A stretch of 57,829 nt of DNA from Cochliopodium minus (taxonomy: Eukaryota > Discosea > Himatismenida > Cochliopodiidae). Every line of letters starts with the position of its first letter. Positions within the stretch are counted from its first letter, which is position 1. Positions 46,398 through 57,204 of this stretch are shown piece by piece. The position numbers and the translations under genes were made by a program. Location of the stretch: the NCBI GenBank assembly GCA_024220525.1, contig JAMYWO010000007.1, forward strand, positions 193,675 to 251,503, in the 5' to 3' direction. The notes beneath the pieces are model-generated. The model was not told the origin of the DNA. It searched no databases and was given only the letters and a program-made list of their open reading frames with translations.

Positions 46398-47700
46398 TCA
46401 AACAGAAGCAAGTTTTAAGATATAGTGAATTAAAGGTTTAGGCAATATAATACTATTGGGAACTCGTCTCAAACAAAGCAAAAAGCAGAAAACGACATCT
46501 CTAAATTGTTTGGGAAAAAGATGATGTTCTTCTGCTTTCCATTCCTAAAAATTTTAATAATTTAAATTTTATTTTTTATTTTTTATTTTTTAATTTTTTT
46601 ATTATTTTTTATTTTTTAATTTTTATTAATTTTTATATTTTTTAAAAAAAATTTACAAAGATTATCGGAATTTCCAACCCTTGAATCACAGAAATGGGAT
46701 GATCCAGTTTCACAAGTCCTGCCAATTGTTCTTTTTCACAAGAAGTTCTTCTTCCAAGTGTTCCATGTAAATTGTGACCGCTAGTCAATAATTCTCCTTT
46801 ATCTATTAAAAAAAATTTGTGTCCATTTTATTTTATTTTAAATTTTTTGTTGATTATTTTAATGATTTTTTATTTTATTTTATTTGATTTTTTTTTATAT
46901 TTTCATTTTATTTTTTAAAGTTTTTGTTGGTAATGAATAATTTTTTAATTTTTATAATTTGATTTTTATTTTAATATTTTAATAATATTTTAAAGTTTAT
47001 TATTTTTTAAATTCAATTAAAATAATTTAACTCCTCATTTATTTTACTTTTGATGTTTTTGTTTTTGATTTTTATCATTTTTTAATTTGTTTTTTTAATT
47101 TTTTGTTTTATTTATATTTTATTTTCATTTTTTACAATTAATAAACATGCAATATACTGAACCCGATGAAATGTACCTTATCCCTGTCAATATTTTCCTA
47201 AATCCATAAGCACAAGCTTCTTCACTCTCATAATTCAATTTATTGTCAGTGTTCCAGCCTGTCCCATAAACTTCTCCATTCTCTTTAATTAATTTTTAAA
47301 AAAATTATAAAATAATTAAAAAAATAAAATAAATAACAAAAATTTCAAAATAGATTTAAAATAAAATATAAATCTAAAACAAAAAAAAAAATTAAAAAAT
47401 ATAAAATCTAAAACAAAAAAAAAATAAACTCAAATAAACAAAACAAAAAATAAAAAAATATTAAATAAATAAAATAAAAAACACTATTAATAAAAATAAA
47501 TACAATTAAATTTCTTTTTTTACTTGTCAATAATAAAGTTACTTCACCTGCAGAATGAAGTTGTTTGATATCTTTCACATCGACAGGGAGAGGTATTTTT
47601 TGTGGAGTGTGAACAGTTTGCAAATCATCAGGGAAACCAAGCTGACCATAAGAGTTGTTTCCAAACCCAAGGAGTTCATTTTCTTTTAAAATAAAAAAGA

Positions 47701-47732
<32 letters not shown>

Positions 47733-49212
47733 TAAAATTTAAAAAAAAAAAATGTTACCAGTCAAAATCATGGTATATTCTTCCCCACAAATGATTGTTT
47801 TGACATCCTTTCTATTCATCAATAATTCAAATTTGTCTTTTATTTTTCTAGTTTTTCCCGAAAACCCAATCTGCCCACAATTATTATTTCCACAAACCAA
47901 AATGTCTCCATTTGCTAAAAAAAAAAAGAATCAAAAAAACAAAAATGATTGAAACTAAAATAATAACTTAACAAAATGTAAATTTAATTGATTTAGAAAT
48001 AATTTATTTTCATTTTTATTTTTCCTTACATCTTAATAAAATAATATGTTCAGTTCCTAATGCAAAATGAACAACATCTTTCTCACTGTAACATAAAACG
48101 GGGTTTTTTTCGAACCCAATTTTATCAGAATAACCAGAAAATAATAAACTTCCATCATCTTTAGTAAAAAAAAATTGAATAATTAAATTAAAATGAAAAA
48201 GTTTAAATTTTATTTTCATTTTTTACTTTTTTGTATTAATGTGATGTTGGTTGAAGTTGCGACTTTTTTCACATCATTCATAATAAACTGGAATGTGTTT
48301 CCTCCAACTCCCTCTCTTCCGAGTTGAGTGACATTATTAATTCCTTTAAAATATTATTTTTTAATAAAATTTGTAAAAAAATAAAAATAAAAATAATTTT
48401 TTTACCACAACCATACAAATCTCCATTCTCTTTAATTTATGTTTAATAATTTATTTAAAATTAATTTTTTATTTAATTAATTTTTTTTTTTTACCTTCAA
48501 GATAGAAAGAAGTGTATAATCCCAAATAAATTTTCTTGATTTTTTTGTTGTTCATTATTACTGTTGGTTCAAAATTATCTTCATTATCATTTCCAAGTCC
48601 CAGTTGTCCAGAGTCTCCAAACCCAAAACCAATTAGATCTCCATTTTCTAAAATAATTTAAAATAAATATTAAACAAAATAATTAAAAAAAAATAATTTA
48701 TAATTTATAATTTTAAAAATTTTTTTAACCCAATAATGTAATATTGTGAAACCCTGCACATGAGGATCCAATTTTTAAACTGTCAGTATTAATTGGGGTG
48801 TTATCATTTAAAACTTTTTCTTTTTCATTCTCCAGAATGTGGTTGTCTTTGTTTTGGTTTCCACATCGAACAGAGACTACATTCTGGTTGATATTCGATT
48901 TATCTAATCCCAATATTGCTTTATCTCTATCTTCTTCTTTTTCGAATTCAACATATGCGATTCCAGAGTTCCTATAATTTCAAATTAAATTTTATTTTAA
49001 AAAAATATTTTATTTGAATTCTTCACCCTTTTGGAAAGTAAGATGATTGAGGATGGAAATCTCCAAATGTTTTCAATAAACCATTTTTATCTATCCCAGA
49101 TGGCAGATTAGTAATATATGCGATGAATTTCGATGATTCTTTTTTTTTTAAAAAAAAATATGTTTTTATATTTCAAGGAAGATTGTTAAATAAACTAATT
49201 TTTACTTGACAT
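46398..49212 (-). CDS. RRM domain joined to an RCC1-type beta-propeller
   Basis: Minus strand, immediately upstream of the F-box gene (about 130 bases). The start is at 49212. The N-terminal RRM-like domain reads FIAYITNLPSGIDKNGLLKT ... GIAYVEFEKEEDRDKA. About seven RCC1-type blades follow, one per exon or so: ENGDLIGFGFGDSGQLGLGN, GCGINNVTQLG, LLFSGYSDKIG, ILVCGNNNCGQIG, LLGFGNNSYGQLG, GEVYGTGW and LLTSGHNLHGTLG. The C-terminus is VPNSIILPKPLIHYILKLAS. RCC1 propellers act in Ran exchange, chromatin binding or ubiquitin ligases; which applies is not clear. The RRM closely resembles the first RRM of the neighbouring F-box gene. Confidence 0.72.
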
Positions 49213-49565
49213 TTTTGAAGATGATGATTTGGATTAAAATAGTTTGGTAATTCTTATTTTTTTTTTTTATTTTTTTCATATATTTTCCATCAAAGTTATT
49301 ATATTTATTTATTCTTAATTTAAGAACAAAAAATTTGAAACAATTCAAGATTAATTCAATAGAATAAAATAAAATAGATGTAACAGCATTGATTCCCATT
49401 AGGTTTTTTTTAATCTTCAAAAAATCGATTTAACTTTGAAAATTTATTACTTTGGTTCAATTTAGACTCAAATTAATAAAGAAGAAAATGGAATAGGTCT
49501 TTGAATTAGAAATGATATCTCATTGAGTATTTTAAGAAACAAAATTAAAAATAAAAAAATTAAAA
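49213..49565. promoter_or_regulatory. Shared divergent promoter region of RRM-RCC1 gene and C18
   Basis: The two genes are transcribed away from this ~350-base AT-rich spacer. No clear TATA box or GC-rich box was seen. Confidence 0.4.
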
Positions 49566-51823
49566 ATGAACATAGAACAGAATATAAAAATTACATCCAA
49601 AATTATAGCTTGTTCTGAATGTAAAAAATCACACAGGTAATTCATATCCATCATATAAATCAATGACCACCTTATCTTCATTAGAAAATGTAGCGGAAAA
49701 ATTCCTTGTGATAGCTGCATACAAAGAAAGATAGAATGCACCGAGAATTTGAAGAGAAAGCAAAGAGGTGAAGAAAAAAGAAAAAATCATTAGGCCTTTA
49801 TTTTCAGTATTATAATTTAAATTAAAGGAAGACCAAGGTATGTTATTCCCAAAACAATATTTTTCTAATTTTAATAATAGCCATAAATTTATTACTTTGG
49901 ATAAAATTAATTTTTGATAAAAGGAGATAATTTTATTTATATATTTGGATCTTTCAACGATAAATAAATTATGAAAATTTTTTTGTCCAAAATTATCAAT
50001 CTTCTTTCAATTGAATTCAAAGAGGATATCCTCCAATATATAAACATTTATATTTTAAAGATCATTCAATATATTAAAATGAAAGATAATATAATTCAAG
50101 TTGGAAAGATAATCTGAATCTATTTTTATGTTTGAAATAATTGATTTTGATAAGAATGAAATCAATTTTAACAATTTATTATTATAATTAAATTAATTTT
50201 ATTCAATTAAAAAAAAAAGGAAAGAAGATATCGAAAAAAAGAAAAGATTAGAAAGATTAAAAGAAATAAAGTGTACAAAGTGCGATCATTTCAACCCCTC
50301 TCCAAGCAACTTTTGCATCAAGTGTGGTGCAAAGCTCCCTGAGTCTCTGGAGTCTGTCAACGTCAAATTAGAGGAAGAGATCAATTTGTTAAAATCCCAA
50401 ATTCAACAACTGATTTCTATTATTCACTCGAAAAAATTAATTGAGGTTTCAAGTAAAATTTTAAAAAAATATTTCAATTTAATTTTTATTTTACGTTTTG
50501 TATTTTTCAATTTTTTTATTTTTTTATTTTTTATTTTTATTTTTCAATTTTTGTTTTTTTATTTTTTTTATTTTTTCAATTTTTTTATTTTTTTATTTTT
50601 ACTTTTTTAATTTTCAGCGAACGAAATGTTTTTGATAAAAAAAGAAGTCTCTTCGGGCGATTCTGTTTTTTGTCCTCCTCCTACTTTCATAATTGAAGCA
50701 AGCCCTTCTCTATTAAGAATGGTGAAGAAAAAAATAAAATAAAATATAAATTTTAAAAAATAAAATAAAAAATAAAATAAAAAATTTGAAATAAAAAATT
50801 TGAAATAAAAAATTTGAAATAAAAAATAAAATAAAATAAAAAATAAATAATAAATAATAAAATAAAAAATAAATAATAAAATAAAAAATAAATAATAAAA
50901 TAATTTTATTCATTTAAAAAAATTCAAGTTGGGATACAAAAATTTGGATAATTATTTCTTTCCTGATCTAGTTCCTAAATCTCATTTCTGTAGGAGGGTT
51001 GATTATAACTCTTGTGTTCAAAAGAAAAATGTCGATTTTCATTATAAACTTCTCGTTGATAAAGTTTTGTTCTTGAGACATTCCGAAGGTCATTACATAC
51101 ATTTACAGTCCAGAATAACTATCTACATGGTAAAAAAATTAATATAAAATTAAAAATGTAAAATATAAAAAAATAAAAAAATTCTGTTAAAAATAAAAGG
51201 ATAAAATAAAAAATAAAGAATAATTTATAATAAATAAAAAATAAAAAATAAAAAATAAAAAATAAAAAATAAAAAATAAAAAATAAAAAATAAAAAAATT
51301 CTATTAAAAATAAAAGGATAAAATAAAAAATAAAAAATAAAATAAAAAAAATAATTATTCAAAATAAATAAAAATAAATTAATTCTTTTATAAATAAAAA
51401 CTAAAATCTAAAAATGAAATAATTTTTAACCCCTTCTTTTTTTAATTTTAGGATCAAAACAATGTTCCATCACTTACTACTATGAATGTAACTAAGATTT
51501 TCGAGTTGAGAGTAGAAGAAAAATATTTGCCTCGTGGAGAAGACATTCCCGCAAGCATTTTTTCTTGCGCAAAAATCAAAAAAGCTCCCCATTTTGCCAA
51601 AAAGTATGATTACCTCCTTGAAAATAGTTTCATCGTCAAAGATAACGTCCCCCCAAACAAAAATAAAAAAAACTCTCAAAATTTTTCTTCACAGGTGGAT
51701 GGTATCAATTCCCTTCTTGTTCCTCCCAATAATGATAGTTTTTTTGTGAATGATATCAATGATCCTTTTTTCTTTGAACTTAATAATCAAGATAATGTTG
51801 ATGTTGATGAGTTTTTCTCTTAA
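49566..51823 (+). CDS. C18: zinc cluster-PAS regulator with a 10-base microexon
   Basis: 357 residues in seven exons: 49566-49636, 49685-49767, 49828-49837, 50220-50452, 50618-50721, 50929-51129 and 51452-51823. The cluster is CSECKKSHRKCSGKIPC...C. The third exon has only 10 bases and supplies the G-R-P-R core of the AT-hook, joined as KRKQR-GRPR-KEDIEKKK. The ribbon is CTKCDHFNPSPSNFCIKCG, followed by the coiled coil INLLKSQIQQLISIIHS. The PAS start is altered (CPPPTFIIEASPSLLRM|LGYKNLDNYFFPDLVP) and LFLRHSEGHYIHL is kept. It ends NQDNVDVDEFFS. C18 and C19 form a separate subgroup with the same intron plan. Confidence 0.83.
49828..49837 (+). other. 10-base microexon of C18 encoding the GRP core
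   Basis: GAAGACCAAG lies between AAAG and GTATGT. With one base from the exon before and one from the exon after, it encodes GRPR. The same 10 bases are an exon in C19. Confidence 0.75.
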
Positions 51824-51947
51824 AAAGAAAATATTTATTTTTTTCTTTTTTTTATTTAAGAATGTGGGTTTTTGTTTTGTTTAAAAAAAAATTAAATTTT
51901 ATTGAAAAAAAAAAAATTTTCCCTTTCTTCAAAAAAAACATTTTATT

Positions 51948-53878
51948 TTATTTCATATTTTTCATTTCTTCCTGTGTTTGGTCGATTTGGTCGTTAAATT
52001 TACTTTTATTTCTTTTAAGAATGAGTAAGATGAAAATGACAACAATCATTGCAAGAACAAACGAACCCAAAACAACACCTATTATGATCCAAATGTAAGT
52101 CTTGTCGCATTTTTTATTTGTAGAAGTATTAATCGAAACAGACAAAGAATTTTGTTGATTATTCAAACTTGATTTTATTTCATCACTATTATTTAAACAA
52201 ACATTTTGAAATTTCATTTAAATCAATTAATTAATTCATTTAAAAATTAAAATTTTTTTTTTACCATTTACTATTCTTGTATTGAAGTTGAACAGAAAAT
52301 TGAGAATCAGTTACATTTGCTTTTTCAGGACAAGTGTATGAAATAATTGGATATGAAACATTTCCATCATCAGGTTTATATTCCAAAACAATGGAAATGT
52401 TTCCTTGAACGTTGATACAACCGGTTACATTCAGATTTCCTGATCTATTAGAACCAACAACAAAAATCAAAGTAGAATTGGATGATTGATTAAAATTTCC
52501 AAGGATATATGTTGTTGAAGTACTTTCAAGTGTGATCGTTGATTCTGCAACAACAGTGTTTGATGTTAAATTCGAAATCACCTTTTAAAAAAAAAAAGAA
52601 AAAAAAAAAGGATTAACAACAAATAATTTGTTAAAAAATGAAATGGGAAATACCCATTGCCAACTGTTTCCAACATTAATACAGTTTACACTAACAGAAG
52701 ATGTATCAACTACAACACCTTCTAATGAACATTTTTCACAATTAAGAACATCATACAAACACTTTATTGTAGTGGGGTTAAAAGTGGAAGGAGTTATTGT
52801 TGATGGTATCAAAGAAGAAGGTATAAGTGTGCTGGGAGTATTGGTAGAAGGAGTATGACTTGAAGGAACATTGGTAGAAGGTATTAGAGTAGATGGAGTG
52901 TTTGTTGAAGGAACATTAGTAGAAGGTATTAGAGTAGATGGAGTATTAGTTGAAGGAACATTGGTGGAAGGTATCAAGGTAGATGGAGTGGTTGTCGAAG
53001 GTATGAGAGTAGATGGAGTGTTAGTTGAAGGAGTATTGGTAGAAGGTATTAGAGTAGATGGAGTGTTGGTTGATGGAATATTTGTTGATGGGATCAGAGT
53101 GGAAGGGATTGGAGTGCTTGGGGTGTTTGTTGTGGCAGGAGATGGTTGGAAATCGATCTCCAAGTTATCCATTGCTATCCAATCATTTCCATAATCGAAA
53201 TTTAATGTTGTTATGTCTTGCCATCCTGGAGAATATTTGAGTGAGCTTGTATTACTTAATGCAACATTATCACTATGGATCAATGTTGCTCCATTATATG
53301 CCGTTATCGATAACACTTTTGAATTAAATGCTCCTGTCAAATATACACTCACCAATGAGAATGGATTACTGCTGATTATTGAGGCTGGATTACCGAGTGA
53401 ATTATATGCACTCATTACAGGACTATTTATTGGAAATGCTATAATTTTCAAAATATTTCTAATTATTTCATTGATATGGTCACCTTATCGTTCCAATTTG
53501 ATATCCTAGATTGAATATATTTTTATAAGTTGGAAATTATTTATAATTTAATTGATTTGCCTGGAGAACCAGTTGCTATCCCATCATGAGAATCGAAATT
53601 TGACCAAGTTAAAGAATTATATCCCTTTTTAAATATACTGAAAGAAAAAAAATAAAATTTTATTTGTTACTTCAGGTATTTGAGCTCCACCTGAAAAACA
53701 AAATATTGAGGAATTGGATTGACCATTATTTAATATTTTTTTTACTTGAGGCAGTGAGGTCATCAAAAGTAATTAAAATAGGAGTTCTTTTATTATTGAA
53801 ATTCCTCTCAATATTTTTTGTTCTGATCAAAAGAAACAAATTCAAAATGAGGAACAATCCATAAATTAGAGATCTCAT
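51948..53878 (-). CDS. Type I membrane glycoprotein with PST-rich repeat stalk
   Basis: Minus strand, convergent with C18. The start at 53878 gives a signal peptide (MRSLIYGLFLILNLFLL) and then ITFDDLTAS, the usual opening of a secreted beta-sandwich domain also seen in bacterial and algal surface proteins. It continues with YNSLTWSNFDSHDG, INSPVMSAYNSLGNPASI, WQDITTLNFDYGNDWIAMDN. A stalk of about 100 residues repeats 5-residue units such as NTPST and LIPST, mucin-like. A Cys-containing domain follows (CLYDVLNCEKCSLEG, VTGCINVQGNISIVLEY) with several N-x-S/T sites. A transmembrane segment (WIIIGVVLGSFVLAMIVVIF) and a short lysine-rich tail end at 51948. The junction of the second and third 5' exons near 53640 could not be resolved in frame, so the N-terminal model is provisional. 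Confidence 0.68.
52790..53130. repeat. Coding minisatellite for PST repeats
   Basis: Imperfect 15-18 base units (on the + strand, ggagtattggtagaaggtat-like) are tandemly arranged and encode the NTPST/LIPST units of the glycoprotein on the minus strand. Repeat number is likely to vary between strains. Confidence 0.8.
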
Positions 53879-54396
53879 TTTTTTGATTTTTAATTAACTC
53901 ATTTGAGATAATAAAAATTTTATTGAATAATTTGTTCTAAACTTTTTGACATGAATCAATTGTAAAATAAGATACTATTATTAAAATCCAAATTATCATC
54001 CTATATGTTGATTTTATTCATAAACTTTGAACGATCATTTCAAAGCAAATTTTTGCAACTGATTCCAAAATTAAAGATGGGAATGATATCTTCAATGTTT
54101 CCTATCAAATCACCCCATAAACAAAAATTGTTTTGATTTACCATTTGGTAACATTAAACCATCTATTATCATTCTGAATGAAACTAATTCTCATTAATTA
54201 AAAGCAATTTTAAACTTAAAGAGGAGTTTTTGGGAATTTAAAATTTGATTGTATTCAAATCATTCTGTTTTCATTTTGAATATTTTTCTTTCATTCTTAA
54301 TGTTCTTGATGATAGGATTGGAAACTTATTTTAAATAAAAAAAATTATTTATTTCATAATTCACCAAAAGAAACATTTTTGAAAAATTAAAAAAAA
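53879..54396. promoter_or_regulatory. Upstream region of C19, also duplicated downstream
   Basis: No gene. The part from about 54100 to 54290 recurs at about 56376-56570. Conserved blocks include cctatcaaatcaccccataa and gaggagtttttgggaattt. Confidence 0.55.
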
Positions 54397-56118
54397 ATGA
54401 GCAACACAACCCAAAAAAATGAGCAAGAAAAGAAAATAGCATGTTTGGCTTGTAGAAAATCACACAGGTAATTAAATTCAAAATATATTTTCGAATAATC
54501 ACGAATTTTAATCATGCTCTTCTTTAATTATCAAAATAGAAAGTGTGATGGAAAGAGACCATGTGAGAATTGTGTTCTCAAAAATATAGAATGTGTTGAA
54601 AATTTAAAGAGAAAGCCAATGGGTAATAATGAAAAAAAAATATCCTTAATCATATTTCTATAATTTTTATAATTCACTTCAATTCAAAAAGGAAGACCAA
54701 GGTATGAATGATAGCAAATTAATATATTCAAATTATTATTAGACATGTCCAAAATTTACAACTTTATTAGCGGATAATAATTTATAACTAACAAATTTTG
54801 AACTGTTGTAAAGTTTTGGACATCTCTAAATTATCATGAAATTAATTATTGATAGGAAAGAAGATATCGAAAAAAGAAAGAAATCAGAAATTATGAATAA
54901 AACAAGATGCCCAAACTGTAAAAATTGCAATCCTTTATCAAGCAAATTCTGCAATAACTGTGGTACCAAACTTCCAGAGTCATTGGAGGTTGTAAACATT
55001 CAACTGAAAAACGAAGTGAGCATGTTAAGATCACAAATTGAAGAATTAAAGTCAATAATCAGATCAAAGGAAATGAGGGAGTTTTCGAGTAAAAAAAACA
55101 ATTAAAACAAAAAAATGATTTTTTAGTATTTAATTCAAATAATATTCTATTTTCCATCATAGCAAATGAAATGTATGTTATAGGAAAACAAGTGAATGGG
55201 GGTGAGCCTTATTATTGTCCTCCTCCTTCATTTATCGTAGGTTCTTTCTTTTCTCAAAATTTTTTTTTTCTCAACAAAATACTGAACTTTTATTTTTCCA
55301 AAACCAAAAACACCTTTCAGAAGCAAGTCCTTCTTTTTTGAAATTAGTAAAATTAAAATTAAAATTTTCCTTTATTTTTTAATTTTCCTTTCTTTTATTA
55401 TTTATAGCTTGGATATGTAAATTTGGACAACTTCTTTTTCCCAGATCTCATCCACAAATCGCATTTCCAACGTAGAATATTGGACGTGAATTTTTCCCAA
55501 AGGAATGTGCCTGAGTATAAAGTACTGATTGACAAGGAACTATTCTTAAGACACTCCGAAGGGTATTATGTTCATTTGCATGCCAAAATAACAGTTTATA
55601 TTGTAAAAAAATAACAAAACCAATATTTTGATTTTAATTCTTTACTTCTATTTAAGGATCTAAATAATGTTCTATCTCTTGGAACTTTGAACGTAACAAA
55701 GATATATAAAATGAGAGTTGAAGAAATGAATTTGCCAAGAGGAGAAGATGTTCCCTGCTGTGTCTACACTTGTGAGGAGATTTCTCGCATGCCTTTTATG
55801 GCTCAAAAATACAACTATATGATTGAAAAGGGATTCGTGGATGATCTTCCAAATCGTTACATTTCTCAAAATGTTAATTATTCTCAGAATTTTAATGTCT
55901 CTCAAAGCATGAATTTCTCTCAAAGTATGAACATCAATAATATCAGTCACAATAATAATTCGAAGAACCAAAATATTAACAACAACAAATCAAGTAATTT
56001 GCCAAACGAAATTAACAACTTTTTTGATGATTCTGGAAGCTTTTTGAATCTATCTTCCAATGGTCTTCTTCTTTCTCCCAACTCCAATAATGATTCATTC
56101 TTTTTGGATCTCAATTAG
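54397..56118 (+). CDS. C19: zinc cluster-PAS regulator with a 10-base microexon
   Basis: 385 residues in eight exons: 54397-54467, 54540-54622, 54692-54701, 54856-55088, 55163-55240, 55321-55346, 55408-55602 and 55657-56118. Exons 1-4 have exactly the lengths seen in C18 (71, 83, 10 and 233 bases). The cluster is CLACRKSHRKCDGKRPC...C; the microexon gives KRKPM-GRPR-KEDIEKRK. Ribbon CPNCKNCNPLSSKFCNNCG. An extra intron cuts the PAS part inside FIV|EASPSFLKL. Then LGYVNLDNFFFPDLIHKSHF and LFLRHSEGYYVHL. The last exon is Asn/Ser-rich with SQSMNFSQSMN repeats and ends NNDSFFLDLN. Confidence 0.84.
54692..54701 (+). other. 10-base microexon of C19 encoding the GRP core
   Basis: GAAGACCAAG flanked by AAAAAG and GTATGA, with the same phase as in C18 (one base supplied upstream, two bases left over downstream). 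Confidence 0.75.
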
Positions 56119-56212
56119 GATGAATTGAGAAGAGGAAATAACAATAATACTTTTATTAACTTTTTTATGATTTTGTGAATAAAAATTTATTTATAAAAAA
56201 AAAAAATTGAGG

Positions 56213-56344
56213 ATGATTTCAAGTGAGTTAATGAATTCTTCTCAAAGAGAAACTAGAAAAACTATGGCATGTCTTGCATGCAAATTAGGACATCGTAAAT
56301 GCTGTGGTACAAGTCCTTGTTTTAATTTCACTATAATGTATTAG
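56213..56344 (+). pseudogene. Orphan zinc-cluster fragment
   Basis: An open frame of 43 codons starts MISSELMNSSQRETRKTMAC and encodes a decayed cluster CLACKLGHRKCCGTSPC in which the fifth Cys position is Phe and no sixth Cys is reached before the stop. The intron that cuts the cluster in C18 and C19 is absent. No ribbon or PAS exons follow, so it is a truncated relic of an array member, most like C19. Confidence 0.7.
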
Positions 56345-57204
56345 TTGTTGCAGATGTTTGGAAATGAACTCTTTAATGTTTTTTCCTATCAAATCACCCC
56401 ATAAACAAAACTTATTATGATTTACCATTTGAAAAATTTAACCATCTTTTATCATTGAATGAAACTAATTTCGAAATAATTAAAAGCAATTTAAAACTTA
56501 AAAGAGGAGTTTTTGGGAATTTTAAAATTGATTCTATTCAATTCATTCTGTTTCCATTTTGAATATTTTTNATGATTTAACAAGATTTATATCACAACAG
56601 TAAATGTTAAATACCTGACATAACAAGAAAATTATACTTTAAATATATTTTTTTTTAATTTTCAATTTTTTGATTTTTTTGATTTCTAATTTTAACAAAA
56701 ACAGAATTTATGAAAAAAAATTTCGAAAAACTTTTATTTGTTAAAAAATTTTTAAAGAAAAAAATTTAATTTATTTTTTACTTGTATTTAGGTACTATAT
56801 ATTCTTTTATTTAATTTTTGAATTTTAATCAGACAATTGTTTAAATTATTCTTCAACAAAAAAAAATATAAAATTAATTTTGGTTACAAGAAAATGACAG
56901 TATAAAGAAATTTTTGGTTTTTTAATTTTTTTTGAATTTTAAAACAAAAAAAATTGAAAAACCAAAAAATTTAAAAAAAAATTTATTGAAAAATTTTGTG
57001 TTTTATTTTTTTTTTGGTTGTAATAAGATTCAAAATTTTTTTTAAAAAAATTCTCAATTCAGATAAAGTTTTGAATACAAATATTGAATATTAAATAATT
57101 CTTTTATAATTTGAGTTGTGACTATCCTAATAAAATAATATTTTATAATGGTATAATTTGATTAAAAATCACAATATTAAAAAATTAATGAAAATATTAT
57201 CTAA
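56345..57204. other. Duplicated upstream region, ambiguous base and AT-rich spacer
   Basis: About 56376-56570 repeats the upstream region of C19. It is cut at the single N at 56571. Nothing gene-like follows up to the satellite. Confidence 0.6.

Noticed and set aside
52628-53194. Plus-strand frames rich in VEGI/RVDG repeats
   Set aside because: They are the complement of the PST minisatellite; the minus strand has the signal peptide, membrane span and splice sites.
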